A DNA stretch of 64,000 nt from Erythrobacter sp. F6033 (GTDB lineage: Bacteria > Pseudomonadota > Alphaproteobacteria > Sphingomonadales > Sphingomonadaceae), in the NCBI RefSeq assembly GCF_023016005.1, contig NZ_JALKAZ010000001.1, forward strand, positions 2,232,001 through 2,296,000. Direction: 5' to 3'. A program made the position numbers and the translations under genes. Positions 51,490-61,775 of this stretch are shown here, in pieces (within the stretch, counting starts at the first letter, position 1; every line of letters starts with the position of its first letter). The notes beneath the pieces are model-generated. The model was given only the letters and a program-made list of their open reading frames with translations, was not told the DNA's origin and searched no databases.

Positions 51490-52953
51490 ATGGAAGCACC
51501 GGCGATTTCTGCGGACCGACTGCTGCTGTTCGGGGCAACCGGAGACCTTGCTCGTCGCATGCTCTTGCCAAGTCTCTGCGCGCTTGATGCCGACGGGCTG
51601 TTGCCAGAGAATTTGCGTATTATTGGCACCGCCCGAAGCGATATCGACGATGGCGAATTTCGCAATATGGCGCGCGAAGCATTGGAGCAATTCTTACCAG
51701 CCGAACGCCGGGGCGGGATGGCACATTTCCTCAACCGGCTAAGCTATCAGGCACTCGATGCGACAACGCTCGATGGATTTGTGGAACTGGCCGAGAAAGT
51801 CGGGCCTTCCACAAGCGAAGATAGCGATGGCGGTCTGGCGATATTTCTTTCAACGGCACCAAGTCTGTTCGGCCCTACGATAGGCGGATTGGAGCATGCC
51901 GGACTGACCGGTGATCATGTGCGGATCGGCCTGGAAAAACCGCTTGGCACTGACCTCGAAAGCAGCTGCGCGATCAACGACGCCGTTGCCGAGGCATTTG
52001 CAGAAGACCGGATTTTCCGGATCGATCACTATCTTGGCAAAGAAACCGTCCAGAACCTGCTCGCGCTTCGCTTTGGCAATATCCTGTTCGAACCGATTTG
52101 GAATTCGAACTATATCGATCACGTCCAAATCACTGTCGGTGAAACGGTCGGTCTCGAATCCCGCGTCGGCTATTACGACGGCAGCGGCGCGATGCGCGAT
52201 ATGGTTCAGAACCACATGCTGCAATTGCTGGCGCTGGTTGCGATGGAGCCGCCGACAAGTTTCGATGCAACGGCCGTGCGCGACGAAAAGGTCAAAGCGC
52301 TCCGTGCACTGCGCAAAGTTGGCGCTGACGAGACAGTCACCGGTCAATACCGCAAAGGCGCGGTCGATGGGACAACCGTGCCCGGATATGACGAAGAGCT
52401 AGGGAAAGACAGCAACACCGAAACATTCGTCGCGATCAAGGCGCATGTCGACAATTGGCGCTGGAAAGGCGTTCCGTTTTATCTGCGCACGGGCAAACGC
52501 TTGCCAGAGCGCGTCACGGAAATCGTCGTCAAGTTTCGCAGCGTGCCGCATTCGATTTTCGAAGGCATGGGCGCAGGAATGCAACCCAATCAGCTGCTGA
52601 TCGGGATTCAGCCGGAAGAGAACATCACGCTCTCGTTAATGGCCAAAGTGCCCGGCCTTGGCGTTGATGGTGTGAAACTGCGTCAGGTTCCGTTGGAAAT
52701 CACGATGCCGGACGCTTTTGTAGGGCAGCACCGCAGGATTGCGTATGAGCGGCTATTGCTTGATCTGATCCAGGGTGATCAGACGCTTTTTGTACGCCGC
52801 GACGAAGTCGAGGCTCAGTGGCAGTGGATCGACGCAATTCGCGCAGTCTGGGAAGAGGCAGGCATCACGCCCAAAACCTACAGCGCGGGCACATGGGGGC
52901 CGAGCGCCGCCATAGCATTGACCGAACGCGACGGAGTAAGCTGGCATGACTAA
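51490..52953 (+). CDS. zwf: Glucose-6-phosphate 1-dehydrogenase
   Basis: This 487-residue enzyme oxidises glucose-6-phosphate to the lactone with NAD(P)+. Visible are the dinucleotide motif [11 protein letters not shown] near residue 13, the substrate motif EKPLG and the active-site sequence RIDHYLGKE. It is the first gene of the zwf-edd-glk-ppc-like operon and overlaps edd by eight bases. No pgl (6-phosphogluconolactonase) is present between zwf and edd, unlike in many relatives. LacI-type operators lie in the 244-bp leader. Confidence 0.97.
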   Translation: MEAPAISADRLLLFGATGDLARRMLLPSLCALDADGLLPENLRIIGTARSDIDDGEFRNMAREALEQFLPAERRGGMAHFLNRLSYQALDATTLDGFVELAEKVGPSTSEDSDGGLAIFLSTAPSLFGPTIGGLEHAGLTGDHVRIGLEKPLGTDLESSCAINDAVAEAFAEDRIFRIDHYLGKETVQNLLALRFGNILFEPIWNSNYIDHVQITVGETVGLESRVGYYDGSGAMRDMVQNHMLQLLALVAMEPPTSFDATAVRDEKVKALRALRKVGADETVTGQYRKGAVDGTTVPGYDEELGKDSNTETFVAIKAHVDNWRWKGVPFYLRTGKRLPERVTEIVVKFRSVPHSIFEGMGAGMQPNQLLIGIQPEENITLSLMAKVPGLGVDGVKLRQVPLEITMPDAFVGQHRRIAYERLLLDLIQGDQTLFVRRDEVEAQWQWIDAIRAVWEEAGITPKTYSAGTWGPSAAIALTERDGVSWHD

Positions 52954-54751
52954 GCTCAACGACACGATCCATCGCGTTACACAGCGCGTCATCGAGAATT
53001 CGCGCGGATCCCGCTCGGCCTATCTTGAGCTCATGCAGCGCGAGGCCGACCGAAAGCCCGAGCATAAGGATGTGGCCTGTTCAAACCTTGCCCATGCCTT
53101 TGCAGGCGCGCTGGAAGATCAGGACGCGATGAAGGCTGGTCGCGGGCCGAATATCGGTATCGTGACCGCCTACAACGATATGCTGTCTGCGCACCAACCC
53201 TATGGCCGCTATCCCGACCGCATGAAAATTTTCGCCCGTGAAGTCGGCGCGACGGCTCAGGTCGCAGGCGGAACGCCCGCGATGTGTGACGGCGTAACGC
53301 AGGGCGAAGATGGGATGGAACTGTCTCTGTTCAGCCGCGATGTTATCGCAATGTCGACGGGGATCGCGCTTTCGCACCAAATGTATGACGGCATTGCCGC
53401 ACTGGGCATTTGCGACAAGATCGTTCCGGGATTGCTGATGGGGGCATTGCGGTTTGGGCATTTGCCAGCCGTCTTTGTGCCTTCTGGTCCCATGCCTTCG
53501 GGGATTTCGAACAAGCAGAAACAAGATACCCGCCAGAAATATGCCGCGGGTGAGATTGGCCGTGATGCTCTGCTTGAAAGCGAACTTGGTAGCTATCATT
53601 CGCCAGGCACCTGCACCTTTTACGGCACCGCCAATTCCAATCAGATGATGATGGAGATGATGGGTCTGCACATTCCGGGCAGCGCTTTCGTCCAACCCGG
53701 CACCAAGTTGCGTCAATCACTCGATCGCGCAGCGGTTCACCGTCTTGCCGAGCTGGCCGGAACGAGCGAGCGCACATTGGCGAAGGTTGTCGACGAGAAG
53801 GCGATAATCAACGCAGTGATCGGCCTGCTCGCTACTGGCGGATCGACCAATCACGCGATCCACATTCCGGCAATGGCCCGTGCGGCGGGTATCATCATCG
53901 ATTGGAATGACTTAGCCGAACTCTCAAGCGTCGTGCCGTTGCTGGCCCGCGTCTATCCCAACGGATTGGGTGACGTGAACCATTTCCACGCTGCTGGTGG
54001 CATGGCCTATGTCACACGCACGCTGCTCGACGAAGGTCTTGCGCATAGTGATATCCTCACCGTCTGGGATGGAGGGATGGAAGCCTACACTGCGGAACCT
54101 GTGATGGAGGGCGATACGCTTGCATGGTCCCCCGTCAGCGAAAGTCGCGATGATGCGATGCTGCGCCCTGCCTCCAATCCATTCCTGCCCGATGGCGGGA
54201 TGAAGCTCGTCACTGGCAATTTGGGCCGCGCCTGTTTCAAATCCTCGGCCGTCGCTCGCGAGCGCTTCACAGTCGAAGCGCCGTGCCGTGTGTTCGAAAA
54301 TCAGGCTGATGTCGTGACTGCCTTTAAAGCGGGCGAACTCGACAAGGATGTTGTCGTCGTCGTCCGCTTCCAGGGACCGCGCGCCAATGGCATGCCGGAA
54401 CTGCATTCGCTCACACCGTCGCTCGCTGTCCTTCAGGATCGCGGTCACTCCGTCGCTCTTGTCACCGATGGCCGGATGTCGGGAGCTTCTGGCAAAGTGC
54501 CAGCTGCGATCCATTGCACACCAGAGGCATTGGGCGGAGGCCCGCTCTCGCTGTTACAAGATGGGGACGTTATCCGGGTTTGCGCAGAAACCGGCGCGCT
54601 TTCAACGACCGCCGATTTATCGAGCCGTAGCCCCGCACCCGATCCGGTTTCCGAATGGGGCGTCGGGCGAGAAATGTACCGGATGCTGCAAACCCAAGCC
54701 GATGGCGCCGAAAAAGGCGCATCAGCCATGCTGGCCAGCGCAGGCCTTTAG
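52946..54751 (+). CDS. edd: 6-Phosphogluconate dehydratase
   Basis: The 601-residue IlvD/Edd-family enzyme turns 6-phosphogluconate into KDPG, the committed Entner-Doudoroff step. Fe-S cluster cysteines are in MCDGVTQG and in [11 protein letters not shown], and [13 protein letters not shown] marks the Edd branch. Length equals E. coli Edd (603). It overlaps zwf by eight bases, and glk starts two bases after its stop. The aldolase gene eda is not in the window. Confidence 0.97.
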   Translation: MTKLNDTIHRVTQRVIENSRGSRSAYLELMQREADRKPEHKDVACSNLAHAFAGALEDQDAMKAGRGPNIGIVTAYNDMLSAHQPYGRYPDRMKIFAREVGATAQVAGGTPAMCDGVTQGEDGMELSLFSRDVIAMSTGIALSHQMYDGIAALGICDKIVPGLLMGALRFGHLPAVFVPSGPMPSGISNKQKQDTRQKYAAGEIGRDALLESELGSYHSPGTCTFYGTANSNQMMMEMMGLHIPGSAFVQPGTKLRQSLDRAAVHRLAELAGTSERTLAKVVDEKAIINAVIGLLATGGSTNHAIHIPAMARAAGIIIDWNDLAELSSVVPLLARVYPNGLGDVNHFHAAGGMAYVTRTLLDEGLAHSDILTVWDGGMEAYTAEPVMEGDTLAWSPVSESRDDAMLRPASNPFLPDGGMKLVTGNLGRACFKSSAVARERFTVEAPCRVFENQADVVTAFKAGELDKDVVVVVRFQGPRANGMPELHSLTPSLAVLQDRGHSVALVTDGRMSGASGKVPAAIHCTPEALGGGPLSLLQDGDVIRVCAETGALSTTADLSSRSPAPDPVSEWGVGREMYRMLQTQADGAEKGASAMLASAGL

Positions 54752-54752
54752 G

Positions 54753-55748
54753 ATGAGCGGAAGCAAAGACATTGTTGCGGTCGACATTGGCGGCACCCAC
54801 GCCCGATTTGCGATTGCTACGATCAAAGCGGATGGCGAAATCTTACTGGGTGAACCGACGACCCTTCATACGGAGGATCACGCCAGCTTTCAGACCGCTT
54901 GGGAAGATTATCAAAATCGCATGGGCGGATCACTGCCAGATGCTTTGGCAATGGCGGTAGCCGGACCGATCAAACCCGATGTGATCCGTTTCACAAACAA
55001 CCCGTGGATCATCCGGCCACCTTTGATTGAAAGCAAACTGGGCTGTTCAAAATACACGATCATCAATGATTTTGGCGCTGTTGCCCATGCAGCGGCCCGC
55101 GCGCCTTCCGATGAATTCATCCACCTTGCCGGGCCAGAGGGTGAACTGCCCGACACCGGAACGATCAGCGTGCTCGGCCCGGGCACCGGCTTGGGCGTAG
55201 CCTATTTCTACCGCCGGCCAGACGGCACCTACCGTGTGCAAGCGACCGAAGGCGGGCATGGCGATTTCGCTCCGGTTGACGCGATTGAGGATGCGATCCT
55301 CGCACGGCTACGCAAGCGACACACGCGTGTTTCGGATGAACGCGTTGTCTCTGGCCCTGCGATTGTAGATATCTATCAAGCATTGGCTGCGATGGAAGGC
55401 CGCGCGGTAAAAGACGCGACCGATATCGAGATCTGGACAGCGGGCACCGATGGTTCGGACAGCCTCGCTGCTGCTGCAGTGGACCGCTTTTGCCTCGCAC
55501 TTGGGTCGGTCGCAGGCGATATAGCCCTTATACAAGGGGCGAAAGGTGTCGTGATTGCGGGCGGTCTTGGCTATCGCATTCGTGAGACTATCATCGCTTC
55601 CGGCTTTGCATCACGCTTCACCGCGAAAGGCCGCTTCGCCGGTCTGATGGCAACATTGCCGGTCAAACTGATTACGCATCCTCAGCCGGGCTTGCTCGGC
55701 GCGGCGGCTGCATTTGCACAAGAACACCTCGGAGAATCCCGCGCATGA
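54753..55748 (+). CDS. glk: Glucokinase
   Basis: This 331-residue kinase is of the bacterial Glk family: phosphate motif VAVDIGGTHARFAIA at the N-terminus, sugar-binding NNPW and TIINDFGAVAHA, then LGPGTGLGVAYF and GHGDFAP. It phosphorylates cytosolic glucose, feeding zwf. It starts two bases after edd and overlaps the next gene by four bases. The layout shows glucose enters as free sugar and is phosphorylated inside. Confidence 0.95.
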   Translation: MSGSKDIVAVDIGGTHARFAIATIKADGEILLGEPTTLHTEDHASFQTAWEDYQNRMGGSLPDALAMAVAGPIKPDVIRFTNNPWIIRPPLIESKLGCSKYTIINDFGAVAHAAARAPSDEFIHLAGPEGELPDTGTISVLGPGTGLGVAYFYRRPDGTYRVQATEGGHGDFAPVDAIEDAILARLRKRHTRVSDERVVSGPAIVDIYQALAAMEGRAVKDATDIEIWTAGTDGSDSLAAAAVDRFCLALGSVAGDIALIQGAKGVVIAGGLGYRIRETIIASGFASRFTAKGRFAGLMATLPVKLITHPQPGLLGAAAAFAQEHLGESRA

Positions 55749-58534
55749 CTTTGCCGCTTAAATCCACCGCCGATCTCAGCGCGCGGCTTCAGGAACTTCA
55801 CGCTCGCACACGCGAGACGCCATTGTTCAATCCAGTGTTTCAACTGGGATTGGACCTTTCACGCGCGCTGGAAGGTGGCTCGACCGATCTGGACGCGCTT
55901 GAAGCGTTAGTTGAAGAGCTGGAATGCGCCGGTCTGGAAGCGCGCGCTGGCCGTCTGCAAAGGCTCGTCGCTCCGGTTACACCGGAAGCCAATCAGACCG
56001 CGCTTGGATCGGCTTTGGCCTCCACGACAGATTTCGATGCGTTTCGTGCGCAATGGGAATCCCCGCGTCTGCATGCAGTCTTTACCGCGCACCCGACATT
56101 CCTGATGACGCCTGGCCAATCGGCTGCTGTGGCCGAAGCCGCGAGCACCGATGCGCCAATCACCCGCGCCGTATGTGCCGCCGATGCCGATCGTCCAGCG
56201 ATCACGCTCGAATACGAGCACGGTGAAGTGACGAAAGCACTCGCCAATGCGCAGGATGCCCGCGCTCAAATCGTCAAAGACACGCTCACCCACGCTGCGA
56301 AGACTTGGCCAGACAAGTGGCTGGAGCTCGCTCCTCTGCCGTTCCGCTTTGCGAGCTGGGTTGGCTATGACATGGACGGGCGGACCGATATCAAATGGTA
56401 CACCTCGATCCGTTTCCGTTTGAGCGAGAAGGCGCAGCGACTGCGCCGTTTTGCCGACGATCTGGAGGCAATCTCTGCCGACCACGAATTGATCGACCCC
56501 CTGCGGCTCGGTGCGGATCATGCCGCACGCAGTGCCGAGGATTTTGGCGAAGACTTGAGCGAGCCAGAGGCTCTGTCACAAGCCGCCAACCGACTGACTT
56601 ACGATCATCCAGACAAGCTTACCTCGCTCGAAGCGATCATCGCGCAGCTTGAAGACGAGGCACGCAGCGCGACCGATGCAGACCAAGCAATCGCGCTCAA
56701 GGCGCTAGCGTCCTGCATGCGCGCCGATGGTCTTGGCATGGGGCATGTCCACTTCAGAGTGAACGCGAAACAGCTTCACAACGCCATCCGTAGCCATATG
56801 CACGAGACGCCCGAACTCGACCTCGCTAGCAAAGGTGCTGTGGCGACACTGCGCCGGATGCTGTCCGGGCAGAAGTCGATGCGGACCAACTTCGCCAGCC
56901 TCGCCATCGAAAGCTCAACAGCGACACGGCAGTTTCTGGCGATGGCGCAAATTCTCGAACATATCGACGCCGATACGCCCATCCGGATGCTTATCGCGGA
57001 ATGCGAGCAGCCTTCGACGGTTCTCGCCGCACTGTATTTCGCCCGTGCATTTGGCATCGAAGACAAAGTCGACGTATCGCCTCTGTTCGAGACGGAAAGC
57101 GCGCTGGAGCATGGTGGCCGTTTCCTCGATTCCCTCTGCGCAGAAGAGCAGTACCGTGAATATGTCCGCCTTCGCGGGCGTGCCTGCATCCAGACCGGTT
57201 TCTCTGACGCTGGCCGATTTGTCGGGCAGATTCCAGCCAGCCTTGCCATTGAGCGTCTGCAGGGTCGCTTTGCCCAAGCGATGGCCAAAAATCAGCTTAC
57301 CGATGTCGCGGCGTTAATCTTCAACACCCACGGCGAAAGCATGGGCCGCGGCGCGCATCCGGGCGGCTTTGACGAGCGTTTGACATGGCCGATGAGCGGC
57401 TGGGCGCGTCACCGCTTTGCCAGTTCCGGCATCGAGTTGGAGCCGGAAGTCAGCTTCCAAGGCGGGGACGGCTATATGTTCTTCTCCCGCCCCGAACTGG
57501 CTCTCGCCACTTTGTCGCGCATCATCTGCGCGCCGGTTAGCAATGCCGAGGCTGCCGAGGATCCGTTCTATTCGCGCACTGATATCAGCCTCGATTTCTA
57601 CCGCGCGGTGCGCGCGCATCAGCGCCAGCACTTGCGCAGTTCGACCTATTCCCGTGCCGTAACCGCATTCGGGCTTGGTCTGCTGAACTCGACCGGAAGC
57701 CGCGTTTCACGCCGCCAGTCGGATATTTCAGCCGATCGCGATATGAACCTGCGCCAAATCCGCGCGATCCCGCATAATTCCGTTCTGCAACAGCTTGGCT
57801 ATCCGGTGAATGTTATCTCCGGCATCGGCAGCGCGGCTGATGGCAACTATGAAGAACTTGCGAGCCTGATTGAAGCCAGCCCGCGCGGGCAGCAACTCAT
57901 AAGCTTGGCTCGCGCTTCCAACGGTCTCGCCAGCATTAAGACCGTCGCTGCGTATGGCGAACTGTTCAATTCCGCCTATTGGGCGAGCCGTCCCTATCGC
58001 GGGACAGAACCGCATCTGTCTGGAGCCTGCGAAACGCTCGCGGAATTCTTGACCAAAGATGATCGCACGGGCGTTTATCGCCGTCTGGCATCACGCCTGC
58101 GGGTCGATGCGCTGAAGCTCTATCGTCTGTTTGACCTGTTGCCGGCTGAGAACCGCGATACGGGCCGCGAGAATACACGCCGCATGATCGGGGCCGCGCA
58201 AGCGGTGCGGCTAGCTTTGATGCAGCATATCTTCCTTAAAGCGGTTTCGGTGCCGGTTTTCAGCCGCGCCAACGACATTAGCCGCGAAGATGTGCTTGAG
58301 ATGGTTTTGAGTTTGCGGATCGAAGATGCACTTGCACAAATGCGCCGCGCCTTTCCTACGCACTTCCCAGAAACAAGCGATTTCGCAATGGACGCGCCAG
58401 CCGATTATCCGGACTCGTCAAGCGAAGGCTACGCGCAAATCGGACGGGATTTCATCGATCCGATCGAGCGTGCATACTCGCTGATGCTGCGGCTTTCGAT
58501 CAGCATCGCCAACCAGTTTGGCGCGCACGGATAG
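55745..58534 (+). CDS. Highly divergent phosphoenolpyruvate carboxylase homologue
   Basis: The 929-residue protein is recognisably of the PEPC fold and normal PEPC length, but several catalytic motifs are altered. TAHPTE reads TAHPTF (catalytic His kept). GGDRDGNP reads GYDMDGRT. The Arg-bearing LDIRQES stretch reads LAIESSTATR. FHGRGGTVGRGGGP reads FNTHGESMGRGAHP, keeping only the second arginine. The metal ligands appear kept (SPLFETE and GFSDAG). The C-terminal QNTG/RNTG is AHG. Overlap with glk (ATGA) ties it to Entner-Doudoroff flux. It may be a weak or regulated PEPC, or a protein with a new role; automatic pipelines would call it ppc. Confidence 0.8.
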   Translation: MTLPLKSTADLSARLQELHARTRETPLFNPVFQLGLDLSRALEGGSTDLDALEALVEELECAGLEARAGRLQRLVAPVTPEANQTALGSALASTTDFDAFRAQWESPRLHAVFTAHPTFLMTPGQSAAVAEAASTDAPITRAVCAADADRPAITLEYEHGEVTKALANAQDARAQIVKDTLTHAAKTWPDKWLELAPLPFRFASWVGYDMDGRTDIKWYTSIRFRLSEKAQRLRRFADDLEAISADHELIDPLRLGADHAARSAEDFGEDLSEPEALSQAANRLTYDHPDKLTSLEAIIAQLEDEARSATDADQAIALKALASCMRADGLGMGHVHFRVNAKQLHNAIRSHMHETPELDLASKGAVATLRRMLSGQKSMRTNFASLAIESSTATRQFLAMAQILEHIDADTPIRMLIAECEQPSTVLAALYFARAFGIEDKVDVSPLFETESALEHGGRFLDSLCAEEQYREYVRLRGRACIQTGFSDAGRFVGQIPASLAIERLQGRFAQAMAKNQLTDVAALIFNTHGESMGRGAHPGGFDERLTWPMSGWARHRFASSGIELEPEVSFQGGDGYMFFSRPELALATLSRIICAPVSNAEAAEDPFYSRTDISLDFYRAVRAHQRQHLRSSTYSRAVTAFGLGLLNSTGSRVSRRQSDISADRDMNLRQIRAIPHNSVLQQLGYPVNVISGIGSAADGNYEELASLIEASPRGQQLISLARASNGLASIKTVAAYGELFNSAYWASRPYRGTEPHLSGACETLAEFLTKDDRTGVYRRLASRLRVDALKLYRLFDLLPAENRDTGRENTRRMIGAAQAVRLALMQHIFLKAVSVPVFSRANDISREDVLEMVLSLRIEDALAQMRRAFPTHFPETSDFAMDAPADYPDSSSEGYAQIGRDFIDPIERAYSLMLRLSISIANQFGAHG

Positions 58535-58585
58535 GATCCCGGCGCAAGATTAGCGAGCCACAACACAATTTTACGCGTTAACATT

Positions 58586-58621
58586 TGCCCCTGTCTCCCG
58601 TCCCTTCGCGAGACGGGGGCA
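58586..58621 (+). terminator. Hairpin after the ED/PEPC-like operon
   Basis: A 12-bp stem (58586-58597 with 58610-58621, one G-T pair) starts 52 bp after the operon's last stop. The 3' side is AGGTTAG rather than a T-run, so it could be a weak terminator or a transcript-stabilising hairpin. Confidence 0.5.
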
Positions 58622-58667
58622 GGTTAGTCACTGGCAGTTAACGCAAAAATCCGGCATAACGGTGGTC

Positions 58668-59597
58668 ATGAAACAGATCGCTCTTCACGCCCGAATCACT
58701 GCCGCGCTGGCCCTCACCGCGCTTTCAGCTCAATCCGCGCTGGCCGACAATCAGGCTACGCCGGATGATGCTGCAGACGCTGCAGAACAGGTTGCACAAG
58801 AAGCTCAAAACGAGATTCGGCGTATTGATCCAACAACCGGCGGACAATCGCTGGTGGTCGATCCGAGCCTTCCTGCGCCCTATGGCGCAGATATTGCGGC
58901 GACTGAAGCGCCAGAACTGTCCGTATCCGAACTTCCAGAGCTGCCGCCAGCGGCAACGGTCGCGCCAGTTGCGACGGCTCCTGTAGCCGTTACACCTGCG
59001 ATCAGCATGCCTGCACCGACAATCGCGACACCGACAGTTGCCTTGCCAAGTGCCGCTCCGCCTCGCGGACCAGCGGCACGAATGATTGCAGAGCCAATCG
59101 TTCAAACTGCGCCAGCTTATGACGCTGACGATCCCTTCGTCGTGAAAAGCATTCTGCCGATCGAAGGGACCATCCGTTACGGCGAATGGTACTGGGACGA
59201 AAGCAACGCACCCAAAACCGGCAAGTTGGTGATGACAGTCGATCTCGATGCGCGCGTCATCAGCGTATTCCGCGATGGCCACGAAATTGGCACTGCGGTG
59301 GCTCTGCTTGGTACGCAAAAGCACCCGACACCAATCGGTACGTTCCCAATCCTGACCAAGGAAAAGGATAACATTTCCGAGAAGTACAACAACGCCCCGA
59401 TGCCATGGACGTTGCGGCTTACTTGGGATGGTATTGCAATCCACGGTTCGCCTGTCCTTAATGGCTATGCCAGCCACGGGTGCATCGGTGTGCCGGATCC
59501 ATTCGCCGAGAAGCTGTTTGAAATCGCAAAGCGCGGCGACCGTGTAGTGATCACTCGCGGCTCGCTGATCGGGATAGGCGATAAAATTTCAGGTTGA
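58668..59597 (+). CDS. L,D-transpeptidase (YkuD family), exported
   Basis: The 309-residue precursor has a signal peptide (about 1-27), a long Pro/Ala/Thr-rich linker (about 65-150), and a C-terminal YkuD domain. The catalytic block is IHGSPVLNGYASHGCIGVPD with the nucleophilic cysteine, and GTQKHPTPIGTFPI precedes it. Such enzymes make 3-3 peptidoglycan cross-links or attach proteins to the wall. ATG at 58668 is preferred over GTG two codons upstream. It ends eight bases from the convergent tilS stop. Confidence 0.9.
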   Translation: MKQIALHARITAALALTALSAQSALADNQATPDDAADAAEQVAQEAQNEIRRIDPTTGGQSLVVDPSLPAPYGADIAATEAPELSVSELPELPPAATVAPVATAPVAVTPAISMPAPTIATPTVALPSAAPPRGPAARMIAEPIVQTAPAYDADDPFVVKSILPIEGTIRYGEWYWDESNAPKTGKLVMTVDLDARVISVFRDGHEIGTAVALLGTQKHPTPIGTFPILTKEKDNISEKYNNAPMPWTLRLTWDGIAIHGSPVLNGYASHGCIGVPDPFAEKLFEIAKRGDRVVITRGSLIGIGDKISG

Positions 59598-59604
59598 GGC
59601 CGGA

Positions 59605-60576
59605 TTAGGTCTTTCGAGGAGGCTCTTCGCTGAACCGCCACACGCGTAAGGTTACGCCAGTGTCGGCGATCTGTTCTGTCCCGGGAATTGCAAGCACTCC
59701 CGCGAGCGACGCGTTCTCGCCTTTCCAAAGACGATCAAAAGCGCGCGCGGCGTCGCTGCGGCTTGTCTCACGCCCAAGTTCCTCAATGATGGAGCGAATG
59801 GTCTCAATCGCGACCGCGCGCGGGACATTGGCATAATATAGAAAGCCGCGCCCTTGATCGTCGGAATCAGGAACCACGTGCGTTTCCCAATCTTCTGCCG
59901 CAAACCATTCAATCGCACGCCATGCATCCTCAAGATGCTCTGCACTGGCAGCAAGAGCATCGGGGTCAATCCATTCCTGTTCCGCAAGAAACCGTCGCAC
60001 GCGCGCTCGGTCAAACTTTACATCGACGTTCGAGGGATCGCGAACCGGTTCAATTCGTGACGCGGAAACGACAGACTCGAGTTCGCGCTTACTCCATCTT
60101 AGCAACGGCCGGAACAACGTGCCTCCCCAACCTGGGATTTCTGCCGTTGAGCGAATGCCAGCGAGGCCAGGAACACCGCTTCCCCGGTTCAGCCGCATCA
60201 ACAGCGTTTCCGCCTGGTCATCGCCATGATGTGCGGTAACCAGAACGCCCGCGCGCACTTCATCGTGCCATTGCCCAAGCGCGAGATACCGCGCATCGCG
60301 AGCGTTTGACTGAACATTGCCCTTTGGCACTTCGACCGTCAGCGTGGTGTGCGCGACGCCCAATTGCTTGCATATCTCGGCAACGAACGCCGCTTCTGCT
60401 GCGCTCTCCGGGCGGAGACCGTGATCAACCGTCGCCGCTTCGATTGCATCTGCTCCGCAGGCTTCGCGCGCCAGCAACAGCAGGGCAAGGCTATCCGGAC
60501 CGCCCGAAACTGCGATGGCAAGCCGCGTATCGGCAAACCCGAAACGCTCCAGATCGGCGCGAAAACGCGCGATCAA
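59605..60576 (-). CDS. tilS: tRNA(Ile)-lysidine synthase TilS
   Basis: This 323-residue PP-loop enzyme has the ATP-binding SGGPDSLALL near residue 24 and TAHHGDDQAETLLMRLNRGSG, the TilS signature. It converts the wobble C of tRNA-Ile(CAU) to lysidine so that it reads AUA. The N-terminus lacks an ATG: TTG at 60576 starts the protein as given. An ATT at 60600, five bases after AGGGGG, would add eight residues. It lies 48 bp after the CpoB-like gene on the same strand. Confidence 0.93.
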   Translation of the reverse strand: MIARFRADLERFGFADTRLAIAVSGGPDSLALLLLAREACGADAIEAATVDHGLRPESAAEAAFVAEICKQLGVAHTTLTVEVPKGNVQSNARDARYLALGQWHDEVRAGVLVTAHHGDDQAETLLMRLNRGSGVPGLAGIRSTAEIPGWGGTLFRPLLRWSKRELESVVSASRIEPVRDPSNVDVKFDRARVRRFLAEQEWIDPDALAASAEHLEDAWRAIEWFAAEDWETHVVPDSDDQGRGFLYYANVPRAVAIETIRSIIEELGRETSRSDAARAFDRLWKGENASLAGVLAIPGTEQIADTGVTLRVWRFSEEPPRKT

Positions 60577-60624
60577 ATCAGCATGGATATCCGTATCAAT
60601 CGTTGCCCCCTATCCGCTGGACAA

Positions 60625-61602
60625 TCAGCTTTCGCAGGTGACTTTGCGGCGATTGGCCTCATAGCGATCCATCAAGCGGCCACTGGCCAGCGCTGGATAG
60701 GTTTCGCCAAATTCTGCCAATGCAATGCAGGCGCGGCGAGTATCTTCCATTGCGATCATGGATTCAGAAAGGAACAGCAAACTGTCCGCTGCACGAGGTG
60801 CGGTACGATCCGCCTGATAGTTACGCAGGAACCAGCGCGCTGCTTCTTCCGGCATTCCGTCATCTAGGAACGCCCGGCCAAGCAAGTTGCGGCCATAAGT
60901 GGCACGCCAGTGCGACGGATAGCTCTCGATAAAGCTCGATAGCTGCTGACGAGCTTCAGGAAAGAAGCCCGCATTCCAAAGGCGGAAGCCATAAGAATAC
61001 TCATCATCTGCCGCGTCATCGGTTTGCGGCTTGGTGATTTCCTGAACAGCAGCCAGACGTTCGGCGCTTGGACCAGCTGTGGCCGTTGTCGCTTCTTCTT
61101 GGCCGCCTTGTGAGGATTCACCGCCAGTCATCGCTGAGAGGTTGCTATCCGTCACCGACGGTTGTTCGGGCTCGATAGTACCGGCGAGACCTGCTCCAGC
61201 AGCAGGCGATGCCTCCAGTAAAGCCAAACGGCTTTGGATTTGGGACACCGCATTTGAGTTCTCTTCCGTTACCGAAGTAAGGCGCTGCAATTGCAGTTCC
61301 ATGGCGTCCAAACGGGCCAGAATATCGGTTACAGCAGTGGTCGAAGATGTTGTTCTGTTCGCTGGCTGCGTGGCCGATCCATCATTCGAGATTTGCGGTT
61401 CAAAAAACCGGCCATCGCCTCCCGGAAAAACGTTGCGTTGAAGCGCGCGGATCTCTGCTTCCATCTTGCGCAACCGGGCCTCGGGGTTGGCGTCCTGCGC
61501 CATCGACGGGACAGGCGATGTTGCCACAGTCGCCGCGATTGCAAGAGCACCTGCCAAGCGGATAGTAGTTGAAGAAAACGGTGATCGAAGAGCGAATTTC
61601 AT
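60625..61602 (-). CDS. CpoB/YbgF-like periplasmic coiled-coil TPR protein
   Basis: The 325-residue precursor has a signal peptide (about 1-36), an N-terminal coiled coil (ARLRKMEAEIRALQRNVFP, then ILARLDAMELQLQRLTSVTEENSNAVSQIQSRLALLE in pieces), a low-complexity linker, and C-terminal TPR-like helices (YSYGFRLWNAGFFPEARQQLSSFIESYP). This is the layout of CpoB/YbgF, which links Tol-Pal constriction to wall synthesis. Usually it follows pal; here no tol genes are adjacent, and tilS follows, an arrangement common in alphaproteobacteria. The start at 61602 (MKFALRSP) is preferred. Confidence 0.85.
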   Translation of the reverse strand: MKFALRSPFSSTTIRLAGALAIAATVATSPVPSMAQDANPEARLRKMEAEIRALQRNVFPGGDGRFFEPQISNDGSATQPANRTTSSTTAVTDILARLDAMELQLQRLTSVTEENSNAVSQIQSRLALLEASPAAGAGLAGTIEPEQPSVTDSNLSAMTGGESSQGGQEEATTATAGPSAERLAAVQEITKPQTDDAADDEYSYGFRLWNAGFFPEARQQLSSFIESYPSHWRATYGRNLLGRAFLDDGMPEEAARWFLRNYQADRTAPRAADSLLFLSESMIAMEDTRRACIALAEFGETYPALASGRLMDRYEANRRKVTCES

Positions 61603-61775
61603 TGGTCTCAGGCTCCGTTTTAAGTGCGCGCTCATGCCGAAAGGCCACCGCGCATTTTCGCATCAATTGTACATGCCGTTTACCGTGGCATATGATGCAT
61701 GAACGACACCCGAATCTGTGCCGCCTGACAGGCGACAAGTCGAGCGTGAACAGCACTAAATCGGTGGGAAAGGGT

